Below the pieces are notes generated by a model. It ran no database searches and had not been told where the DNA came from. It saw nothing but the letters and a program-made list of their open reading frames with translations. A stretch of 64,000 bases of DNA, from contig MU004237.1 of assembly GCA_010405405.1 (NCBI GenBank), positions 1,189,345-1,253,344 on the forward strand, read 5' to 3'. Position 1 is the first letter of the stretch. Each line of letters begins with the position of its first letter. Positions 56,581 through 64,000 of this stretch are shown one piece after another. The DNA is from Microthyrium microscopicum. Lineage: Eukaryota; Ascomycota; Dothideomycetes; Microthyriales; Microthyriaceae. Made by a program: the position numbers and the translations under genes.

Positions 56581-57610
56581 CTTGAACCGCAATGAGAGAG
56601 ATTCAGTAATGATGAAAGTGTGTTGTTGCTGTCGTGGTGGAGACGGGGCGGAATTGTGATGTGTAAAGTTGAAGAAATATGGTTTCGATCTCGTTTTAAA
56701 ACGCGTTAATCGCACGTAGCACGCGTGCCTTCCTTCTGTGACTACCTAAGAATTGCCTAGCTCTTTCCTAATCCTGAGGTGTGCGCAAATATCGCTCTTA
56801 AATTGCTGTTATCAATCCAGTTTTTGAGTCCAGAATCAAAATTCTTGCAAAGCATATACCTAATGATATCGCTGTAAGAACTAATTCTAGGCTTAGATAT
56901 ACCAACAAGACTTCATCTGGGTTAGCTTTCATGACTGTACATGTTGTGTTGTGCTGTATATGCTTCAGTGTTTGAAATCAGCTCTTGGCAATCTAGGGGA
57001 GCACTTTATAAACCTACGAACACCCGACCCGTTTTCACTCCTGTTTGAACTGTTTTGAAGATAAGTATTTCACTAAAGACTTTGCGAGGTCATCATTGTA
57101 CTGTGCTCTCCAACATTCACTGGTTTCCTATCATCGGGTTAAGGTCATATAGTGTCACTAATTTTGCTGCCTATTGTCCAAAGTCTTGAAACGAATTGTC
57201 GTGCATCTAATATCGGACCAGGTCGGATTTTTGCTGAAACATCTATCTACAGGTCCTTGGTGAGTAGGGCTGTAGTTGAAGATCGCTCCCGTTTGGGAAG
57301 GCACGATGAACTCTCTGATGTTTAGTGCAAATTTTTTGCCAAGCCGCGAACCATCAACAGCTTGATATCGAGTTTATTCCAGGTCTTGATTGAGCGACAA
57401 CTATGTTGATTGCCACCATATATATTAGTATGTGCTATGTGCTCCATCAACTCCAATAATTGTCGATACTCGAGTCAGGGGCTGGCACAATCTCTATGCT
57501 CTTAAACTCAGCCACACTGCCCAGTACTGTCCTATGTCTCCGTTCGAGTCTGCAGAATGAATGCCGCTTGCTAAATCCATGACAACCTGGGCTAAAATGC
57601 CTTTTTGACT
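56581..57610. other. Upstream of the unrecognised gene and downstream of TMA46
   Basis: About one kilobase, AT-rich beyond 56.8 kb, with no supportable gene. The part next to 56580 is the promoter and leader of the unrecognised gene, including two ACGCGT boxes. Confidence 0.5.
56701..56726 (-). promoter_or_regulatory. Two MCB-type boxes (ACGCGT) upstream of the unrecognised gene
   Basis: ACGCGT occurs at 56701-56706 and 56721-56726, 121-146 bases before the start at 56580. Spacing and distance resemble those at the cdc11, MRE11 and DNA2 genes in this window. Confidence 0.45.
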
Positions 57611-58766
57611 TCAAGATTCAGAGTTCTCTACTCCTGGTCCATTGCTAGCTTCCGCGATGCTTTCTAGCGGAACACCATTCAGAGCCGCCATTCGCTCCTC
57701 TTCTTTACGCAACCGCAGAGCCTCAGTCTCTCTACGCATTGCAGCGAGATTCCACGCGCCATCGTCCTCATCGTCTTCATCATCACTGCCTGCCAGTTCA
57801 CCACGTTCAAACATGGCTTTACCAGTCGCATCCTTCATCTTTTCTCCTGCTATTTCGGCAGCTTTCTTGTCCATACGATTCTTTTTCCAGATTGCAAATG
57901 AATCCGGTGTAATGGGCGTCAAGTCGCCCGTCAGTCTATGTCGTTCATTATCCAAGAAGTCCTCGAGAGTAATGGCGTTGGCCGCGTTCTTATTACGATT
58001 CGCAAGCTCTGCCGCCCGCTCAGCCTTGGTACGTAGCTTGAAACCTGGTGGTAAATTGTGGCGGTACATGCACTTGTCGTTGCCATTCGGACAGTTCCAG
58101 AACCAGCCGTATTTTTCGTTCTCGACCGCCTCAATGAAGAATTTGCACACCTTGTCTGTTGTCGTCCGTGGGTTGCCACCCTTCGACTTTACTACTTCGC
58201 GTAGCTTCTCTTCGTCCCAGTTGGCCATCTCGTCCTTCTCCTTTTCTTCCTTGTTGGTGTCTGTGTATAGCGACTTTTTCTCGACTTTGCGCTCCACCGT
58301 AAGATCGTGCGAGAATTTACATTTCTTGCCTAGCCGGTTTGTCAGAAATTGCGAGGTTGGTTGCCAGAATGTATGTAAACATACCCTTTTCACAGTTCCC
58401 TGCTTTAAAAAACTGGCATAGCACCGTCTTGGGATCTACCCCAAACGGCACTTTCTGCACCTGTACGGGCTTGAACAATTCTGCCGCTTCGCGCTTTGCT
58501 TGTTCCGCCGCAGCCTTTTCTCGTTCCCGTTGTGCCTTTTCTGCATCCTTCCGTTTCTGATCGGGTGTTTTGCCCGAGGCCGCGGTGGCCTCGATCTGTC
58601 TCTTCACTTTTTGGGCAACGGATCCTTTTTTCTACGATTTGTGTGAGTTGCGTGATTCGCGAGCGAAGAAGGTAGGGAAGGGGGCGTGTACGTTTTTCAT
58701 GCCAAAGGTCTTGTCAATGGCGACCTTGTCCTTGGCCTTGGGCTGGTCTTTGCCTTTGGGCGCCAT
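57611..58766 (-). CDS. tma46: Tma46/ZC3H15 (DFRP1) CCCH zinc-finger translation factor
   Basis: Three exons, 58766-58692, 58631-58385 and 58329-57611, give 346 residues. A Lys-rich N-terminus with a coiled coil precedes two CCCH fingers: [21 protein letters not shown] (C-x7-C-x5-C-x3-H, residues ~87-106) and [20 protein letters not shown] leading to GNDKCMYRH. Next comes the DFRP region with [14 protein letters not shown], and an acidic patch [11 protein letters not shown]. Yeast Tma46 binds the GTPase Rbg1 and associates with translating ribosomes. It is divergent from the uL23m gene. Length and finger spacing match fungal Tma46. Confidence 0.94.
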
Positions 58767-59148
58767 GATTGCGGATATTCGACGTCTGAGAAATGGGGGA
58801 GGTTCGTGTGAGTATGGAATATGTGTGCGCGAAGGCAGAGGGCGGTGGCGACTTTGGTGGTTGCGTTGTGCGTGTCTAGATTTATATGTAAGGATTCTCA
58901 GTTGATGCTGTGACGAAGGTGGAGAGGGGCTCCAGATATTCACTCGAGCGATTTCTGGTGGGGGGCTCCCGAATGTTATTTTTAGTGGCGTTTTTATGGA
59001 CAGGGGTCTGTTGGCTGCGACTAAAAAGTTTAGAGATTGAACCTCGAAGCTTCATCAATTGACCAACCCGCTCAAATCACGTCCTGCACCTCGATATTCG
59101 TCCTTCCAGTTTCGCAATTGCCTCATCGACCATACTCAGCGCTTACTG
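58767..59148. promoter_or_regulatory. Divergent promoter region, TMA46 and uL23m genes
   Basis: 382 bases between two divergent translation-related genes. The 150 bases next to TMA46 are rich in C and T on its strand. No specific site recognised. Confidence 0.4.
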
Positions 59149-60321
59149 ATGGTCAGAAGGATCGCATCGGCGATCTACGCGGTGAAGAGTGCGTCGAAAG
59201 GGGCGCTACAACCAAAGCATGAGTTAGCTAAACAGCAACATGCCGCAATGGTGCAGGCTCGAAAAGCAGTACTGGGCTTCACCGAAAGACTGAGTCAGCT
59301 CAAATAGTGCTGAGATACATCAATCAGCTAACAACAGCAGGACAATTGAAGGCACAGGAGGAGACGAAAAGCAAACCGACTACATCCGACGAAAATACCG
59401 GACTGGATATTCAGAATAAGGCTATAAAGGAATCGACAGACGAACTACGCGTGAAGACTCAATCACGAGAAAACGAAGATGTCGACTCCCAAAACGCTGC
59501 GATGGAACCGCCGGATGATGCAAATGCAGAGGAAGCCGCGCATGAAATTACAAAACAGGCACTGCCATCAAACATGGCACGTCCTGTGCTGCTTGCTAGA
59601 GCCAAGGAAGAGGGGGTAGCTCATTTCCCAGTTGGCCACAAGGAGATACATTTGTGAGTACCACTCCCGCATCTTGATAGAAGGCCTCCTACTAACTCAT
59701 CTCAAGACCTGATGTCAAAGTTATCCTTCTGCGCACTCCCGAACTTCATCCTCGATTCGCCAAATTCGAAGTTCCCTTGACATTTACCAAGCTCGACCTA
59801 CGAGATTTCCTGTGGCATGGATATCAAGTGCGAGCGCTCAACGTACGCTCCTGGGTATTTCAAAGGCCGGTGCAACTCTTGAGACCAGGACTAGACAAGA
59901 AATTAGGCATTCAAGGCGACCATAACAAGTGGGGACGAAAACAGGCTTTAAAGTATATGATCATCGAGATGGATGAGCCTTTTATATGGCCGGAAATGCC
60001 AGAAGATATGACATTGTATGTTCAAACTCTTTGTTTGGTGTGGGATAGATTTCTAATTGATGAACTAGATTTGATAAAGAACATGCTGATGACAGGATGG
60101 TTCAACCAAAGTGGACAGATGATGGCAAAGTCGACTGGGTTCGGGGGAGCAACGCAATTCAAGGCTTGAAGGAGAAGAGGGAAGATTTGGCTGAACAGGC
60201 TCAGAAGCTGTTGAGTGGTAGAGCTAGGAGGAATCCAAATCTCGCAAGACAGATTCCTTTGCTCAAGTACTCGGAGTATACGCATTTACATCGGAAGCTG
60301 GATCAAACGGCGCTGGATTAG
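59149..60321 (+). CDS. mrp20: Mitochondrial large-subunit ribosomal protein uL23m (Mrp20)
   Basis: Four exons, 59149-59293, 59341-59653, 59707-60015 and 60096-60321, give 330 residues. The start is the ATG of MVRRIASAIYAVKSASKG, a basic amphipathic presequence for mitochondrial import. A charged, disordered stretch follows to about residue 130. The L23 core starts at FPVGHKEIHLPDVKVILLR and includes FTKLDLRDFLWHGYQVRALN, with the aromatic WGRKQALKYMIIEM beyond it. uL23m lines the exit tunnel. The first intron has a GTCAGC donor, which is non-standard, with a good CTAAC branch site; an alternative donor nearby would shift the frame, so this join is the least certain. Confidence 0.85.
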
Positions 60322-60767
60322 ACACCAAATGTTGGAAGGGGAGCTGATTGTTGTATGATACTGAGTCCTGAGTCGTGCCTGCGAGCAAGAGCGTCTTTGG
60401 GAGCCATGTACATTATGGAGAATATTTACGCCACTACATTGGTGTTAATTGAATTCATTATTCGATTACTGCTGTTTTGCCCTCATGCTTTAGATGAAGT
60501 CACATCTAATTACGGTAGTAGCTAAATACATACTAGTAGGAGTTGAGTGACTGGAGAGCAGTAGAGTACTCTAGCTCTTGAGCAATTCAGCATCAAAACC
60601 TCATAGCCCCCACCTCGCCCCACTGCCTCGGTGACTCAATTGTTACCCCTTGGTATCAACATTCTACCAGATTTAATAGCCATCGCTCATTGACTCATTC
60701 TCTTATACTTCCTTTCAAATATCAAAACGCGACCTGCACGCCTAGCAACACTGAACACATCGCAAAC
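60322..60767. other. Region between uL23m and tryptophanyl-tRNA synthetase genes
   Basis: 446 bases, head-to-tail. The final 150 bases are C/T-rich and fit a promoter and leader. No gene is supported. Confidence 0.45.
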
Positions 60768-62345
60768 ATGGCGAGCTCGGAACCTCAAGGGGCGCATCCT
60801 GAGGCTGCCCAAGAACAACAAATTGATCCATGGTCAGTGGGAGCCGCAACAGACGCCGAAGGGAATGCCCTGAGCTTCGATTATGTCAAAATCTCGCAGT
60901 AAGTACTAGTAGTCTCATAGCTAGTTCTTTCTTTCAATGCTAACGCTAAGTAGAAAGTGGAACACTTCACTAGTTGACGACGCATTACTGGAACGCTTCC
61001 AAAAAGTCACTGGACATGCGCCACATCGCTGGATGAGAAGAGGACTATTTTTCAGTCATCGCGACTTTGACAAGATATTGGATCGATATGAGAAGGGTGA
61101 AAAGTTCTTTCTTTACACTGGTCGCGGACCAAGTAGTGGAAGCATGCATATTGGACATGTGAGTAACCTGATGTTGAGTATAAAACCTTTTCAAAACTAA
61201 TTATAACAATAGACGATTCCTTTTGAATTCACAAAATGGTTGCAACAAGTATTCAAAGCACCATGTGTCATCATGTTGACAGATGACGAAAAGGTTAGCA
61301 AAGCGCATTTATAAGGAAAGGACATAGAGCGCTAACCGCCATATAGTCGATGTTCAAAGATGGGCTTTCGCTGGAAGCGGCACATGATCTGGCTCTTGAC
61401 AATGCGAAGGATATTATCTCGGTTGGATTTGATCCTAAGAACACTTTCATATTTTCAGATATCGAATATGTTGGTGGTCATATATTGATGAATGCATGGG
61501 AATTCTCGAAAACTGTCACCTTCAATCAAGTCCGAGGAGCCTTTGGTTTCGACGGAAGGTGAGATACCTCACCTAACTCTAGACATAGTACTAACACTAC
61601 CCTAGCACGCATACCGGCAAGATTTTCTTCCCAGCCATTCAATGCGTTGCCGCGTTCGCAACTTCCTATCCAGAGCTCTGGAGCGACACTCCACCAAAAG
61701 ACCGATCTAAAGAGACCGCCAAAATGGCCTGTCTCATACCAATGGGTATTGATCAAGATCCTTATTTCCGTAAGTCAGCTCTCTACTGCTAGTGGCCGCT
61801 GTGACTACTACAGTATCTTTCTATATTGCCAAATACTAAAATTTCCAGGTCTTCTCCGTGACAACTCCCACCGCATGCCACGCCCATCACCAAAACCCGC
61901 TCTCATCCACTCCAAATTCCTCACCGCTCTCCAAGGCGTCGGCGGTAAAATGTCCAGCTCCGATCCCAACAGCGCCGTGTTTATGGACGATACACCCAAC
62001 CAAATTAAGAAGAAGATCAACAAGCACGCCTTCAGCGGCGGCCGTGAAACTCTCGAGGACCACCGAAAGTATGGCGGCAACCCTGATGTCGATGTTGCGT
62101 ACCAGTACATTACGTACTTTGAAGACGATGACGAAAAGATTGCGCAGATTGCTACCGATTATCGCGCTGGCAAGATTCTTACGGGTGAGATGAAGAAGAT
62201 GTGCATTGAAATGTTGCAGGAGTATGTGGCTGGATATCAGGCGAGACGGAAGGAGGTGACAGATGAGGTTTTGAGGGCGTATATGACGCCGAGGCGGTTG
62301 GAGCCGAGTGGGTCGACGACACTACCGGATAGAAGTGAATCATGA
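60768..62345 (+). CDS. wrs1: Cytosolic tryptophanyl-tRNA synthetase
   Basis: Six exons, 60768-60898, 60954-61158, 61213-61293, 61347-61558, 61606-61769 and 61849-62345, give 429 residues. The class I synthetase signatures are present: [13 protein letters not shown] (HIGH motif) and [14 protein letters not shown] (KMSKS-type motif). [14 protein letters not shown] and [13 protein letters not shown] are characteristic of the eukaryotic cytosolic TrpRS family. It charges tRNA-Trp. The N-terminus ([20 protein letters not shown]) is acidic, not a mitochondrial presequence, so cytosolic location is inferred. The exon boundary between MHIGH and TIPF falls within the active-site region. Confidence 0.96.
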
Positions 62346-64000
62346 GTGCTGGTTGACTGAGCTAAGCATGTGAGGGCAGGCGTGTACTCTGACATTTGAT
62401 AATCTGTCCGACTCTTTTGCCAGACGGCACTTCGAATTGGCGATTACTAAAAAGACGCAATGTTACCATGAATACGGCAATTGCCTTAAGTAATGACTTT
62501 TCGAATCATTAGAACTTAGTGGCGACATTCAACATGGCATCATCAAGCCCCAAGAACGAACAAAGACTCCATAACTCTGCACTGCACATTAGGCAAAGGA
62601 AACTGCCAACAAAGCCCAGCGACGAGTGCCCATCCCCTAACAAAGCCATAGTTGACAGCTCTACTCCTTTGTCGTCTTGGACCAACAATGCATTGTGGTG
62701 CTCTAAACCTTTCCATGAATCTTAATCTTACATATATGTCACCATGGCTACTAAACACGTTCTTAGCTGCTTCAATCCACAAACCCCAGAACCGAAACTC
62801 GTGTAAAATTCAATCATGCCAGAAGATACTGTAGAGAAGCTCAATCAGCTCTCGAAGATGAACACTCAATGGGCACCAGAAGACCCTCATGATCGTATAA
62901 TCCAGTGGCTAACTGGCCTTCCCAGCAGATCCGTGAAGCAAGACAACAAAGAAGATGGTCGGGAGGCTTCAGAAGCTCAGCAGAGCGGACATGTCCGTGT
63001 CGTATAGAAAACACCCCCAGAGAGTGGGAACGTATCATCATTTTTGAGGAGAGACGAGTAGAGATTAGAGGTACCAATAATGGTGAATACGGTACGACCA
63101 GATCTTATATAGGTGGTGGATGAGCTGGTTCTGGCTTAGATAGTTGGCTCTTGGACCATCTCTTCGCTGCTATTGGTGATATCATACAATACAGTCAGGT
63201 TGTCTGGCTTCCATCGAATGATCCGGTACCCATTATGTAAGTCTATTTCCTATGTTTATCCCATAAATGTTATGCCAAGGTGTTTGTGCCCCATTCCATA
63301 ATCTTGTATTATGAGGTTTTCAACTTATTCCCGTGAACTTATGTGTTACAACTGAGTTTTAGCTATGTGTTAGGAAACCACATTTACTAAACCTACCCTT
63401 TAGCGGACAGATCAGGCAAATGGACACTCGGACGCCTCTAGCGATCAATTGCTTGGATGATACACTTACCGTTGGTCCGGCTTTCATGTTCTAGAAATGA
63501 TACATAATATGGCCAGTGAACTCCGAATAGAACTTGGTTTTCACAGAGCAATCAGTGTTCAAACAGCAAGGCAGGCTCGGAGAGAGCACATCATGCAGCC
63601 CAAAAGATTTGGCGGGAAGGAAAGAAGATAATAGCGGCCACTGAACACCAATGTTTTCTTTCATGTATGATACTGAAGATGAAGTTAGGCAGATAGGCGC
63701 GCGCTTAGACTAGCTCAGACGGCAAGGGTGACCAATAGGAAGGTGAAGTGCCTGCCCCATCTTGATACCACTCCAACTCCTACATACTCCAGGTGCATCT
63801 TCAATCCACGACTCCTACCTCGACATCTTGATAATTCCATACCTCCACCACTGACAACCTATTTCCAAGGCCTCACAGCCTCAACTTTTTCTTCTGCCTG
63901 TCTACTCTCCATTTACTTCACTGTCCTTAGGCTCCGATCCTCATACAGATATATAGCCCGTCTCCGCCCTCGATCTTCTTCCCCGAGTCTATGCCTCTAC
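62346..64000. other. Right-hand end without a supportable gene
   Basis: About 1.65 kb. A 63-residue frame at 62816-63007 exists, but has no recognised features. From 63.73 to 64.0 kb the plus strand becomes strongly C/T-rich (CTCCAACTCC, CTTCAATCC tracts), like the promoter and leader of a gene starting beyond the window. Confidence 0.45.

Noticed and set aside
62816-63007. 63-codon frame starting MPEDTVEKLNQLSKM
   Set aside because: Composition is protein-like, but it is short, has no recognised motif and no supporting context.
1-64000. tRNA, 5S rRNA, CRISPR or virus-like elements
   Set aside because: I looked for T-loop-like motifs, 5S-like segments, regular spaced repeats, and long terminal repeats or polymerase-like frames and saw none that could be supported.

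Overview
The window looks like chromosomal DNA of a filamentous ascomycete (Pezizomycotina). A Leotiomycete-type genome is my best guess, but class level is inference. Genes lie on both strands and are cut by short introns of mostly 48-60 nt with GTAAGT/GTATGT donors and CTAAC/CTGAC-like branch sites. Pyrimidine-rich leaders precede many starts. The proteins are fungal orthologues such as the Cdc11/Nud1 scaffold, a Tbf1-type telobox factor and Tma46. Exon joins were worked out by hand; those given as exact coordinates keep reading frame across all exons unless stated otherwise.

Layout. 0.8-17.7 kb is a dense housekeeping block: Cdc11/Nud1 septation scaffold (+), a candidate eIF4E-binding protein (-), MRE11 (-), mitoribosomal uS19m (+), TAF10 (-) and Arp3 (+). 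17.7-29.3 kb is gene-poor: a lone Tbf1-like telomere/promoter-binding factor (23.0-24.8 kb) sits between about 5.3 kb and 4.5 kb without supportable genes, and a 529 bp MITE with long terminal inverted repeats lies near 28.5 kb. 29.3-43.4 kb holds a taspase-like threonine aspartase (+), an RBR-type E3 ubiquitin ligase (-), a mitochondrial oxodicarboxylate carrier (-), DNA2 helicase-nuclease (+) and a cytochrome P450 (-). 44.3-48.2 kb holds Gir2/RWDD1 (+), an HD-domain phosphohydrolase (-) and an ADGF-type adenosine deaminase (+). 48.5-50.4 kb holds two tandem, frame-broken paralogues of an unrecognised coiled-coil family. 50.4-62.3 kb holds a class 1A dihydroorotate dehydrogenase (-), VPS11 (+), an unrecognised gene (-), TMA46 (-), mitoribosomal uL23m (+) and cytosolic tryptophanyl-tRNA synthetase (+). 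The last 1.6 kb has no supportable gene.

How the genes relate. MRE11 and DNA2 both act in DNA-end resection, and Cdc11 works at the spindle pole body at mitotic exit/septation. All three carry ACGCGT (MluI cell-cycle box) elements just upstream, and so does the unrecognised gene at 55.4-56.6 kb, which suggests a shared G1/S-type control. Gir2 and Tma46, the two regulatory partners of the DRG/Rbg translation GTPases, lie about 13 kb apart. Two mitoribosomal proteins, a tRNA synthetase and a candidate eIF4E-binding protein add to the translation content. No virus-like element, rRNA, tRNA or CRISPR array was recognised.
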